9,323 nucleotides of DNA from Bacteroidota bacterium. GTDB lineage: Bacteria; Bacteroidota; Bacteroidia; Chitinophagales; Chitinophagaceae. A program made the position numbers and the translations under genes. The DNA lies in the NCBI GenBank assembly GCA_023426425.1, contig JAFAAT010000040.1, positions 1 to 9,323 on the forward strand, read 5' to 3'. This document shows, piece after piece, positions 1-6,946 of the stretch. Below the pieces are notes generated by a model. The model did not search any database, was not told where the DNA came from, and worked only from the letters and a program-made list of their open reading frames with translations. The first letter of the stretch is position 1. Every line of letters begins with the position of its first letter.

Positions 1-476
1 CGGGTACAGAAGTAGGTGTTACTGAGCCTCAGACTACTTTCTCAGCTTGTTTCGGACGCGTGTTCCTGCCTTTGCATCCTACCAAGTATGCAGAACTATT
101 GGGTAAAAAACTTGACGAGCATGGCGATGTCAACGTCTGGCTGATCAATACCGGCTGGACAGAAGGACCTTACGGTGTAGGTCACCGCATGAGCCTGAAA
201 CATACTCGTTCTATGATCACTGCAGCCATGAAGGGCGAACTGGACAATGTGACTTTTGAAGCTCACCCAGTATTTGGCGTACTCGTTCCTCAATCATGTC
301 CTAACGTGCCTTCAGAAATTCTGAATCCACGTCAGACCTGGAGCGACAAAGAAGCCTATGACAAGAAAGCTAATGAACTGGCAAACCTGTTCATTAAGAA
401 TTTCGAAAAATATGCTTCTCAGGCAAACGAGGAGATCCGCTCTGCGGCTCCCAAAGTACTCGAAAGTGTAGGCTAA
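1..476 (+). CDS. pckA: Phosphoenolpyruvate carboxykinase (ATP), C-terminal part
   Basis: This is the last 157 codons (first full codon at position 3) of ATP-dependent PEP carboxykinase, usually about 530-540 residues, so roughly 70% of the gene lies left of the window. The enzyme converts oxaloacetate and ATP to phosphoenolpyruvate, CO2 and ADP in the cytoplasm, the entry step of gluconeogenesis. The family is recognised from FSACFG followed by LHPTKYAELL, then the NTGWTEGPYGVG and GHRMSLKHTR stretch, which corresponds to the adenine/ATP-contacting region of the E. coli enzyme (Arg449 and Thr455 there). The tail has the family's ILNPRQTW and LANLFIKNFEKY segments. The frame is open from the window edge to the TAA at 474-476, with no sign of damage. 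A hairpin terminator follows directly, so pckA is the last gene of its transcript. Family identity is close to certain; the start cannot be seen. Confidence 0.96.
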   Translation, partial: GTEVGVTEPQTTFSACFGRVFLPLHPTKYAELLGKKLDEHGDVNVWLINTGWTEGPYGVGHRMSLKHTRSMITAAMKGELDNVTFEAHPVFGVLVPQSCPNVPSEILNPRQTWSDKEAYDKKANELANLFIKNFEKYASQANEEIRSAAPKVLESVG

Positions 477-497
477 GAGTTGAAATACTAAGTTCTG

Positions 498-532
498 AAA
501 AAGGGCTGTTTCGAAAGAGGCAGCCTTTTTTC
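498..532 (+). terminator. Rho-independent terminator of pckA
   Basis: A nine-pair stem (504-512 with 517-525, two G-U pairs) is closed by a GAAA tetraloop and followed by six T. The A-rich bases just before the stem can pair with the T tract and extend it. It starts about 20 bases after the pckA stop codon, the normal place for an intrinsic terminator. Confidence 0.85.
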
Positions 533-885
533 TTGAACAGCTCAGTCCCCTACTTACATCCAATTCTTACCTAAGTCGGAGTCCTTTATGACTTAACTAT
601 AAAGGTTTTAGAAAGCATTACAGGGTATTTTACTTTCGGATAACAATTGATGCTCTACATAACTCGACATTTTTTCGCAGTTTTCCATCCTTTCCAACCT
701 TGTTTAAAATTTCCTTCCGCTCCTGGAGCAGCTTTCACCAGTGTTACGCAACCCTTGTAAGCTTAGAGACTGATGCTTCTCTAAAACACCATCGACCTTC
801 CTCATAAAGTGTCGGGTTGCTGCTGATGCGGGTCAATCGGACAAACGAATTCCTCAAATTAACTGTCTTTCAACCAAACGCAGGT
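533..885. other. 353-base gap without a recognisable gene
   Basis: Neither strand holds a convincing coding region here. The reading frame of the next gene stays open back to about 817, but that extension adds a charged, non-hydrophobic stretch in front of a clear signal peptide, so it is probably untranslated leader. The gap should carry the promoter of the downstream surface protein, but I find no good match to the Bacteroidota TTTG / TAnnTTTG pair. The only structured element noticed is a short inverted repeat at 583-605. Confidence 0.6.
583..605. repeat. Short inverted repeat in the intergenic gap
   Basis: CCTTTAT at 583-589 pairs perfectly with ATAAAGG at 599-605 around a nine-base spacer, and TTTT follows at 606-609. 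It could be a weak second terminator behind the pckA terminator or a regulator-binding palindrome. A seven-pair AT-rich stem can occur by chance in a gap this long. Confidence 0.35.
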
Positions 886-2333
886 ATGATCACAAGAGTC
901 GTCCTATGCCTTTCCATTTTAGTAGTAGCTATTATCGCCAAAGCTCAACCCTTCACCGGCGCCGAACTGACCTACACATGGCTGAGTGATACAACCTACG
1001 AGTTCAAGCTAAAGATGTTTGCGACCTGTGGTAGTACTCCCTACACCCTGCCCCCTACAGCAATATCTGCTATAGGAATACCTGTAACTCTCTGAGTGGC
1101 ACATTTGCACTGTCACAAACTATAGTTTCCCCACCTCCTGCTGGCACATTCCCAGAATATGTGTACATAGGAAACTTTACAGTACCTGGTAAATGTGACC
1201 ACTGGACATTTACGGCTTCGGTGGACAACCGCAACAACTCAAATAACCTTCAACCAGGCGGAAACATCTATGTGGAAGCCACGATCAACAACCTGGATGT
1301 AGCAAATGCCTCATCTCCTCAAATCGTTCAACCACCTTTCCCTAGTGTGTATGTATATCAACCTCAATACCTTCCTTCTGCTGTAGCAGACCTGGACGGA
1401 GATAGCCTCACTTTCGAACTGGTAGACCCTCTTTCAGACGCAGGAAGTATTTTCGGAGGTTGCTCCACTGTGCCGCCTGCCCCTATCGGATTTTCATCTT
1501 CCTCGTTCACAGCCACTCAGCCCTTTAGTACAATGCCCAGTAACCCTGTATACCTAAACCCCAATACTGGACTGCTTACGTTCACGCTGCAGACATTGGG
1601 GTATAGTGGCTATGCAATCCGCATCAACAAATTTCGGAGAAGTGATGGAAAATTGCTGGGCTACATAACCAGAGAGGTACAGATCAAGGGGAACGTTGGC
1701 GGGCTGCCAATCTCTATACTTGATGTGGCTGTTGCACCACAAACGATTACTGGCGGTCAGGTAGCTGGTACCATAATCAATACAACTGTGGGTTCTCCAT
1801 TGAATTTCTGCATTTATGCTTCAAAGGATCCAAACCCATATACAAATATTTCGATCGTAGATACAGTGATAGGTGGACTAACAAATGCAAATGTGGCCTA
1901 TAATCTTGCAAATCCTGAGAGCCTGGTAGCCTGTTATTCCTTTCTACCGGCTATAGCAGACACAGGCACTCACTACCTTATTTTCAAAGTACAGGATAAA
2001 ATACTTAATCCAGACCCCTGTGAAGGTATCGCAATCCCTATCTTATATTTTCATTACTATGTCTACACAGTCAAGGTGAGTGAGCCATTATATACTCGAC
2101 TGATGACATTACTCAGCTTCGAAGTGTTCCCAAACCCTGCGACCGATCAGGTCCAAGTCGAGTCGGGACAACCAGTTGAACTCACACTGTATTCACTCAC
2201 AGGACAAAAATTAAAAGAGGAGCAAACCACTTCTATGGATGTCGCTGATTTACCTGAAGGAGTCTACATTCTTAAGATCACCGACCCTCAAACCAGGATC
2301 AGCAAAACTCAGCGGCTGCTGATACAACGGTAG
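886..2333 (+). pseudogene. T9SS-exported surface protein, broken by a one-base frameshift
   Basis: The protein starts at the ATG at 886 with a typical Sec signal peptide (Arg4, hydrophobic residues 5-18, likely cleavage after AKA at residues 18-20). The first frame ends at TGA 1093-1095, while the rest of the protein continues in another frame to TAG 2331-2333. Adding one C to the run of five C at 1051-1055 joins them into a 482-residue product reading TLPPYSNICYRNTC across the join, which restores the paired cysteines expected in this family. The middle carries the DLDGDSL motif common in Bacteroidota surface proteins (about residues 169-175 of the restored protein). The last 70 residues, from FEVFPNP at about 412 and ending in a basic RLLIQR tail, form a type A T9SS sorting domain, so the product should cross the outer membrane by type IX secretion and be released or anchored. 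The ligand or function is unknown. There is no other stop or frame break, so the lesion is recent, phase-variable or a sequencing error. An upstream start near 817-826 is possible but would bury the signal peptide. Confidence 0.8.
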
Positions 2334-2344
2334 GGCTGTAAACA

Positions 2345-2373
2345 ACGACGCCCCCCTCATCAGGTGGCGTCGT
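2345..2373. terminator. Hairpin between convergent genes, probable bidirectional terminator
   Basis: A perfect eight-pair GC-rich stem (ACGACGCC at 2345-2352 with GGCGTCGT at 2366-2373) lies 11 bases after the surface-protein stop and 14 bases past the stop of the convergent SPW gene. Two more G-C pairs can form inside after one mismatch. The plus-strand side lacks a T tract. Read on the minus strand, the stem is followed by a short T-rich stretch (TTGTTT), so termination may work better for the minus-strand operon. Confidence 0.55.
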
Positions 2374-2387
2374 AAGTGTGTATTAGC

Positions 2388-2804
2388 TCAGATAAACGCG
2401 GGTATCTCCTGCTGCTGCCAATCCTTAACCTTGGAGGCAGCTGTTTCCACCTGCCTTATCCTGGTATCAGTCATCAAGGCGGTGATCACCTCAACCGCTC
2501 CTATCAGCACGTGGGGCAGCCACATCTCGTCAGCAAAGCCAAACAACCATGGCGAAGCCATCAACAGCAGGCCTGACAAGATGTCTATCACAAGGTGTGC
2601 ATTCATCGACAGCAGTTTGAAGGCGCCCATTTCATAATTGGTGCAGAGGCTGTATAATAAAGCACTGCTTCCGGCGGAGAGTGTGGTCCACTTTGCCGCT
2701 TCTACATGTGAAAATCCAAACAACCAGGGCGCAGCAATGATCATTGCGCCTACTACATAGTCGAGCACCCCATGAACGCGGGTGGGAATAAGTTTGAGTA
2801 CCAT
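2388..2804 (-). CDS. SPW-repeat integral membrane protein
   Basis: This 138-residue membrane protein carries two copies of the SPW repeat: APWLFGF at residues 25-31 and SPWLFGF at 84-90. Each follows a hydrophobic helix with a conserved His and Asp (H11/D15 and H70/D74). The two copies align without gaps at a spacing of 59 residues, so the gene is an internal duplication. Four membrane segments are plausible: about 12-31, 40-55, 71-90 and 96-112. The last 25 residues are charged and probably cytoplasmic. The SPW family is widespread in bacteria, but I know of no established biochemical role. The start is the ATG at 2804 in a plausible context without a Shine-Dalgarno sequence. The gene lies 36 bases after a small basic ORF and downstream of the antiporter on the same strand, so it may be the last gene of that operon. 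Confidence 0.85.
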   Translation of the reverse strand: MVLKLIPTRVHGVLDYVVGAMIIAAPWLFGFSHVEAAKWTTLSAGSSALLYSLCTNYEMGAFKLLSMNAHLVIDILSGLLLMASPWLFGFADEMWLPHVLIGAVEVITALMTDTRIRQVETAASKVKDWQQQEIPAFI

Positions 2805-2840
2805 AGTGAAGGTTTTTAGTATTTCCAGAAATATTGTGCC

Positions 2841-3005
2841 TTATAGATCTGTATAGTTCAGGGAGTCCATGTCCTTTCCACGGATAGGACGCTCTTTGCG
2901 CTCATTAGTTTGTTCCTGTGGCGGCCGTGGCTGCTTCCCGCTAAACCTTACCTTGTTCTTCAGTTCCTGCTTTTGTTGCTGATTCTTCCTGTGATCCTGT
3001 CTCAT
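2841..3005 (-). CDS. Small, highly basic hypothetical protein (54 residues)
   Basis: An ATG at 3005 opens a 54-codon frame ending in TAA at 2841-2843, with an in-frame TGA nine bases upstream that fixes the limit of the start. The product is very hydrophilic and rich in Lys, Arg and Gln, with no hydrophobic segment. It begins MRQDHRKNQQQKQELKNK, continues with a Pro/Arg-rich middle (residues 24-31) and a second charged block (NERKERPIRGKD), and ends in DSLNYTDL. It resembles a nucleic-acid-binding or ribosome-associated microprotein in composition, but I recognise no family. Support for its being real is its position, 98 bases after the antiporter stop and 36 bases before the SPW gene on the same strand, and the lack of any other use for this stretch. 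A chance open frame of this length remains possible. Confidence 0.55.
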   Translation of the reverse strand: MRQDHRKNQQQKQELKNKVRFSGKQPRPPQEQTNERKERPIRGKDMDSLNYTDL

Positions 3006-3103
3006 AAATATTCAGTTTTACGCCCATAGGGTGATAAAACTCATTCCTTTCTCATAGAATAAAATGTGAAAGATCGGCTGCACACTGACAGCAGGCTCAG
3101 AGG

Positions 3104-5353
3104 TTACTTTGGCTGCCGGAGTTCCTTTATGATGCGGTCTAGTAGCGTGGCATCCCCAACCACCCACAAAATGTCGCCATCCTTAAGGATAAGGTTAGAT
3201 TCAGGATTTAGTATTCGCCGGTGGTTTCTTTCCACGCCAACAACCAGCCCGTTCGACTTCTCCCTGATGCCACTTTCGCGAATCGTCTTGTCAGAAAGGA
3301 AAGAGCCCCTTATCACCCGGATCTTTTTCAAAACCATCTCCTCTCCACTATAGGTATTCTGCAAGGCTGCCTCTATTCCATTTACCGGCTCAATATGTTT
3401 TCGGAATTGGTCGAGTTGCTCATCAGTGCCAATAACAAACAACAGGTCGCCGGGATATACTTTTTCATACCTGCTGGGGGTTGTAATTGTGTACTTCCCG
3501 CGTTTGATCATAGCCACGTTTACACCCAATCGCTCCCTTAGGGCCATCTCCTCCATAGTCATGCCTGTTACAGGCGAACCCGTGGGTACTTCAAACTGTG
3601 TTATATGGGCATCCCAGGGAGCAAGCTCATATCTTCCGATGGTAGCTTCCGTCCGCTCCCTGTCATAGAAGTTCAGGAAAAAGCGATTCTCTAACTGGAT
3701 GTAATAGCTATGTATCCTTTTATTGAATGCCAGCCCAATTGCGATGAGTACCACCAACCCAGCTATTGCTATATACAAGGAAAAGAAGTTCAGCAGTAAA
3801 ATGCTAACATACAGGATTGCCAGTCCGCCTCGTATCACTCTGAAGAAGATCAAAGGTGCCCTATGTCTCCTGTTTGCCCAGAGATTGGCAAAGGCCTGGG
3901 TGTGAAACTTCCTTGTAATCAGTGCCCAAAGAAAAGGGCTGATGAATAGAAGACATAGCACGGCAGCAATGATGTTTCCTGATTGTCCATTGCCGATATA
4001 CTCATAGACCATCGGCTTTAGGTACACAGGGAAAATTCCAATGATACCCAGTATGATTATTGAGAAGAGTATCACATGGGAAAGAAACGCGCGGATAGCG
4101 ATCTGCCAGTCATTTGCCTGTGAGATGTTCTGTGTACCCAGACTATACCGCTCCAGGGTCTTCTTCCACCTCAACGGCAACACTCTATCCACCCAGCCAT
4201 AAAAGGGACCGGCCGATTTGATCAGATAGGGGGTAGTAAATGTGGTCACCGCCGATACAGACACCGCCACAGGATAGAGAAAATGCGAAGTCACTCCTAA
4301 GTTCAGGCCGAGCGTAGCTATGATAAACGAGAACTCACCAATCTGTGCCATGCTCATGCCCGCATGTATTGAGGTCTTAAGTGGCTGACCCGAAAGGATT
4401 GCACCCAGGCCTGTACTAAAGAACTTCCCGAAAATGGTAATTAATGTGATTACCACTATCGGAATTGCATACTCCGCCAGCATCTTAGGGTCGATAAGCA
4501 TACCGACCGAGATAAAGAACACAGCGGCAAACAGGTTCTTCACCGGCTCAACTATGTGTTCTATCCTCTGTGCGTTGGTTGTCTCGGCAAGAATCGACCC
4601 CATTATAAAGGCTCCCAACGCGGGAGAAAACCCGGCGAGGGAAGCCAGGATCACCATCAGCAGGCAAAGGCCTACGGAAACGATCAGCATCGTCTCATCA
4701 CTGAGGTATTTCTGTACTTTCCTGAAAAATGTTGGCAGGAAAAAAATACCTGCGACAAACCAGAGCAATAAAAAGAATGAAAGCTTTAGGATAGACGTGA
4801 GCATTGTAATACCCTCAAACTGACGGCTCACTGCGATGGTAGACAACATTACCATTAGCACCACAGCGACTATATCCTCTATAATGAGCACCCCGAATAC
4901 CAGCTTCGCATATTTCTTATTCTTCACCCCCAACTCTTCAAATGCCCTGATGATGATGGTGGTAGAGGATACGCAAAGTATTCCTCCCAGGAAAATGCTA
5001 TCCATGAGATTCCACCCCATCATCTGTCCGGCTCCAAAACCCAGGAGCAGCATAAAGCAAACTTCAGTAATAGCTGTAATGGACGAACTACCTCCTGTGC
5101 TGAGCAGCTTTTTGAAACTAAACTCCAGTCCCAGTGTAAATAGCAGGAAAATCACCCCGATTTCTGCCCAGATCCTGATATCAGCAGGATCAGCGACTGT
5201 TGGCAAAAGGTGAAAATTGGGGCTGACCAAAAAACCTGCAAGAATGTAGCCTAGAACAACAGGCTGTTTTAAGCGCTTGAATAACAAAGTTGTAATTCCC
5301 GCGATAATGAGAATCAGACCAAGATCTTTTATAAGGTCAGGAAGATGGTTCAT
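3104..5353 (-). CDS. CPA2-family cation/proton antiporter with two TrkA-C domains
   Basis: This 749-residue inner-membrane protein exchanges monovalent cations, probably K+ or Na+, for protons. Residues about 8-385 form the Na+/H+ exchanger domain of the CPA2 (KefB/KefC-like) type. Markers are FLLFTLGLEFSFKKL (69-83), the acidic IIEDIVAVVL segment with E159/D160 at the ion-site position where KefC has Gln-Asp, SPALGAFIMGSILAET (243-258) and FFISVGMLIDPKML (279-292). A second membrane module follows, with hydrophobic segments at about 421-441, 460-480 and 505-543. The C-terminus has two TrkA-C-like cytoplasmic domains (about 575-655 and 675-746), each ending in the typical PGDLLFVIGT or DGDILWVVGD strand-turn. 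There is no Rossmann GxGxxG motif between them, so the NAD-binding RCK-N domain of KefC is missing. That suggests gating by a ligand other than NAD(H) or glutathione. The start is the ATG at 5353, where the first helix begins. It is transcribed away from the phosphoesterase gene. Exact ion specificity cannot be read from the sequence. Confidence 0.92.
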   Translation of the reverse strand: MNHLPDLIKDLGLILIIAGITTLLFKRLKQPVVLGYILAGFLVSPNFHLLPTVADPADIRIWAEIGVIFLLFTLGLEFSFKKLLSTGGSSSITAITEVCFMLLLGFGAGQMMGWNLMDSIFLGGILCVSSTTIIIRAFEELGVKNKKYAKLVFGVLIIEDIVAVVLMVMLSTIAVSRQFEGITMLTSILKLSFFLLLWFVAGIFFLPTFFRKVQKYLSDETMLIVSVGLCLLMVILASLAGFSPALGAFIMGSILAETTNAQRIEHIVEPVKNLFAAVFFISVGMLIDPKMLAEYAIPIVVITLITIFGKFFSTGLGAILSGQPLKTSIHAGMSMAQIGEFSFIIATLGLNLGVTSHFLYPVAVSVSAVTTFTTPYLIKSAGPFYGWVDRVLPLRWKKTLERYSLGTQNISQANDWQIAIRAFLSHVILFSIIILGIIGIFPVYLKPMVYEYIGNGQSGNIIAAVLCLLFISPFLWALITRKFHTQAFANLWANRRHRAPLIFFRVIRGGLAILYVSILLLNFFSLYIAIAGLVVLIAIGLAFNKRIHSYYIQLENRFFLNFYDRERTEATIGRYELAPWDAHITQFEVPTGSPVTGMTMEEMALRERLGVNVAMIKRGKYTITTPSRYEKVYPGDLLFVIGTDEQLDQFRKHIEPVNGIEAALQNTYSGEEMVLKKIRVIRGSFLSDKTIRESGIREKSNGLVVGVERNHRRILNPESNLILKDGDILWVVGDATLLDRIIKELRQPK

Positions 5354-5481
5354 CCGGACGTAAAAATAGCATAATAAAAAGCTCGCGAATTTAACGAGAG
5401 GTATGGTTTTTTGATTAACGAATAGTGAAGATTGATTGAAAAGTACCTGGCGGTATTTAGAATGGTGAAAATGATTGGTAT
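5354..5481. promoter_or_regulatory. Divergent intergenic region between antiporter and phosphoesterase
   Basis: The 128 AT-rich bases separate two divergently transcribed genes and must contain the promoters of both. On the minus strand TATTTTTA at about 5363-5370 differs by one base from TAnnTTTG but lies very close to the antiporter start codon and lacks a clear -33 partner. On the plus strand I find no good promoter match. The assignment rests on gene layout rather than on motifs. Confidence 0.4.
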
Positions 5482-6294
5482 ATGTGTAGATGTTTTAGCT
5501 CTTTAGTATTAATAACCTTCCTCTTTCTCAGCTTTCCACTGGCTGGGTGCAAGAAAGTTTTTCAATATAGTCCTTACTCGGGTCAGTTACCAAAAGGGTA
5601 TGATGGTATAACCACGCAGAAAAACCTGGAAAAGCTTCAGTCCTCACAGAACAAGAACACCGGCAACTTCAAAATAGCCGTTCTTTCCGATTCTCACTAC
5701 TTCCTTACAGATCTTGGCGCTGCAGTAGATGCCATAAACAAACGAAACGATATTGCTTTCACAGTACTTGCAGGTGACATGAGTGACCAGGGCCTTGAAC
5801 AGGAATATTTGCTTCTTTATGATCAACTAGTAAAACTGAAGACACCACTCTTTACTGTTATTGGCAACCATGACTATCTTTCAAATGCTGCCCTGATTTA
5901 CAACAGGATGTTTGGCCCCAACAACTATACAGTTAGCTATGGTGGTTATAATTTCATCTTCTTCGATTCGAATTTCTGGGAGAAAAACGGCAGGCCTGAC
6001 TTCCCCTGGCTAAAGAATGCACTTGAGACTGCAGGAGAAGGCCCTTCTGTACTAATCAGCCATATCCCTCCCTTTGGTGATCAATATGACCCGAAAAGTA
6101 CCGCTGAACACCTGGAGATCGTGCAGGCTCATAATGTGCCCCTTTCTATCCATGGGCATGTACACCACTTCTCCCACCAGGAGCATTATGAAGATGGCAC
6201 TGAATACGTTGTCGTACCCTCTATAGAAAAAAGAAAGCTGTGCATCATTAGCTTTCAGGAAGGGACATTCACCGTCACAATGGAAAACTATTAA
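5482..6294 (+). CDS. Calcineurin-like metallophosphoesterase lipoprotein
   Basis: This 270-residue protein has a lipoprotein signal peptide: hydrophobic residues 7-19, then the lipobox LAGC with Cys23 as the lipidated residue, followed by two Lys. It is therefore membrane-anchored on the periplasmic side. The mature part contains the complete metallophosphoesterase signature in order: DSH (D70, H72), GDMSD (D99), GNHD (128-131), a single His in SHIPP (H194) and GHVH (225-228). These residues bind the two metal ions, so the enzyme should be active as a phosphomonoesterase, phosphodiesterase or nucleotidase; the substrate cannot be told. At 270 residues it is a minimal, single-domain member without the 5'-nucleotidase C-terminal domain. 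The start is fixed by the signal peptide and by an in-frame stop at 5458-5460. The next gene begins two bases after its stop, so the two are almost certainly one transcript. Confidence 0.93.
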   Translation: MCRCFSSLVLITFLFLSFPLAGCKKVFQYSPYSGQLPKGYDGITTQKNLEKLQSSQNKNTGNFKIAVLSDSHYFLTDLGAAVDAINKRNDIAFTVLAGDMSDQGLEQEYLLLYDQLVKLKTPLFTVIGNHDYLSNAALIYNRMFGPNNYTVSYGGYNFIFFDSNFWEKNGRPDFPWLKNALETAGEGPSVLISHIPPFGDQYDPKSTAEHLEIVQAHNVPLSIHGHVHHFSHQEHYEDGTEYVVVPSIEKRKLCIISFQEGTFTVTMENY

Positions 6295-6296
6295 CT

Positions 6297-6881
6297 ATGC
6301 GACAGCTTTTACTATTCATCCTATCGTTTTTCATTTCTACCGGTGCAGCCGCACAAAAGCAAACCGTGCTCGAAACGCTTACCCCCGACTATCTGCAGCT
6401 TCAGTTTGCCGGGAAGATAGGTCTGATCTCCGGTGGGTTCGGCTATCATCTTTTTAATGAGAAAGTGCAACTGAGCCTGCTCAATGGGTACACCCCTGCC
6501 TCCATCGCCGGAAGTCCGATAAATACACTTGCGCTCAGGGCCAGCTATTCCATCTGCAAAGTAGATCTGAACAAAGTACATATCGTACCCTATGCTGGGG
6601 TAGGCGGCAACTTCGAGACTACTGGCAAAGCTTTCTACGCCAAGCTACCGGACCGCTATGCAGATGGCTACTACTTCATGAGTGCCGCACATGCCACAGT
6701 GTTTGCAGGCGCCAGGTTGCAAATCCCGGTCGGGAAGAAGGAAGGACAAAGGCTTGAACTTTACGGCGAGACCGGCACCCTGGACACTTATCTATACTAT
6801 TACTGCAAGAATAGTCACATCCGACTCACGGAGATATTTAGTGGTGCACTGGGTGTTTCCTGGCACTTCGGAAACAGGTAA
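6297..6881 (+). CDS. Secreted protein, probable small outer-membrane beta-barrel
   Basis: The 194-residue product starts with a clear Sec signal peptide (Arg2, hydrophobic residues 4-13, likely cleavage after AAA at residues 17-19). The mature part has no hydrophobic helix. It contains alternating short segments such as LQLQFAGKIGLISGGFGYHL, AGVGGNF and ATVFAGARLQIPV, with many Gly and aromatic residues and an aromatic final strand (ALGVSWHFGNR). This pattern fits a small outer-membrane barrel of about eight strands, but I cannot assign a named family. Two cysteines, at about residues 87 and 170, could form a disulfide in the periplasm. It begins two bases after the metallophosphoesterase stop, so the two are probably co-translated and may work together at the envelope. 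The frame is intact and the start is fixed by the signal peptide. The barrel assignment is inference from composition. Confidence 0.75.
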   Translation: MRQLLLFILSFFISTGAAAQKQTVLETLTPDYLQLQFAGKIGLISGGFGYHLFNEKVQLSLLNGYTPASIAGSPINTLALRASYSICKVDLNKVHIVPYAGVGGNFETTGKAFYAKLPDRYADGYYFMSAAHATVFAGARLQIPVGKKEGQRLELYGETGTLDTYLYYYCKNSHIRLTEIFSGALGVSWHFGNR

Positions 6882-6915
6882 GGCAAAAGAATTATAGAAA
6901 TCGTCCCCCCTTTGC

Positions 6916-6923
6916 TATTTTTG
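6916..6923 (+). promoter_or_regulatory. Candidate -7 promoter element of gcvT
   Basis: TATTTTTG matches the Bacteroidota -7 consensus TAnnTTTG exactly and lies 23 bases before the gcvT start codon, so the leader would be very short (under about 20 bases). No clear TTG-type -33 box stands at the right distance upstream, which lowers confidence. If used, gcvT is transcribed independently of the barrel-like gene that ends at 6881. Confidence 0.4.
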
Positions 6924-6940
6924 CCTGCCCAAAACAGGCA
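6922..6940. repeat. Inverted repeat overlapping the gcvT promoter
   Basis: TGCCTG at 6922-6927 and CAGGCA at 6935-6940 are exact inverted copies around a seven-base spacer. The element begins inside the candidate -7 box and ends seven bases before the gcvT ATG. It could be an operator, or a small hairpin near the ribosome-binding site. No T tract follows, so it is not a terminator. Confidence 0.4.
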
Positions 6941-6946
6941 GCTACA

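Noticed and set aside
625..640. TACTTTCG as a -7 promoter box in the first gap
   Set aside because: It differs from TAnnTTTG by one base, has no -33 partner, and would give a leader of about 250 bases.
817..885. Earlier start (TTG at 817 or ATG at 826) for the surface protein
   Set aside because: It would place about 20 hydrophilic residues before a standard signal peptide that begins exactly at the ATG at 886.
1045..1100. Programmed -1 ribosomal frameshifting to make the full surface protein
   Set aside because: The site CTG CCC CCT is not a canonical X-XXY-YYZ slippery heptamer, the P-site codon would re-pair poorly on GCC, and no strong downstream structure is evident. A lost C is simpler.
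4434..5213. Plus-strand open frames of 129 and 125 residues opposite the antiporter
   Set aside because: They are antisense to conserved antiporter coding sequence and have low-complexity Ser/Thr/Ile-rich translations typical of reverse-strand shadows.
5382..5398. CTCG ... CGAG inverted repeat in the divergent promoter region
   Set aside because: The arms are only four bases, which is expected by chance.
6882..6946. Glycine riboswitch upstream of gcvT
   Set aside because: Only 65 bases are available, too few for a glycine aptamer, and the conserved core is not seen.
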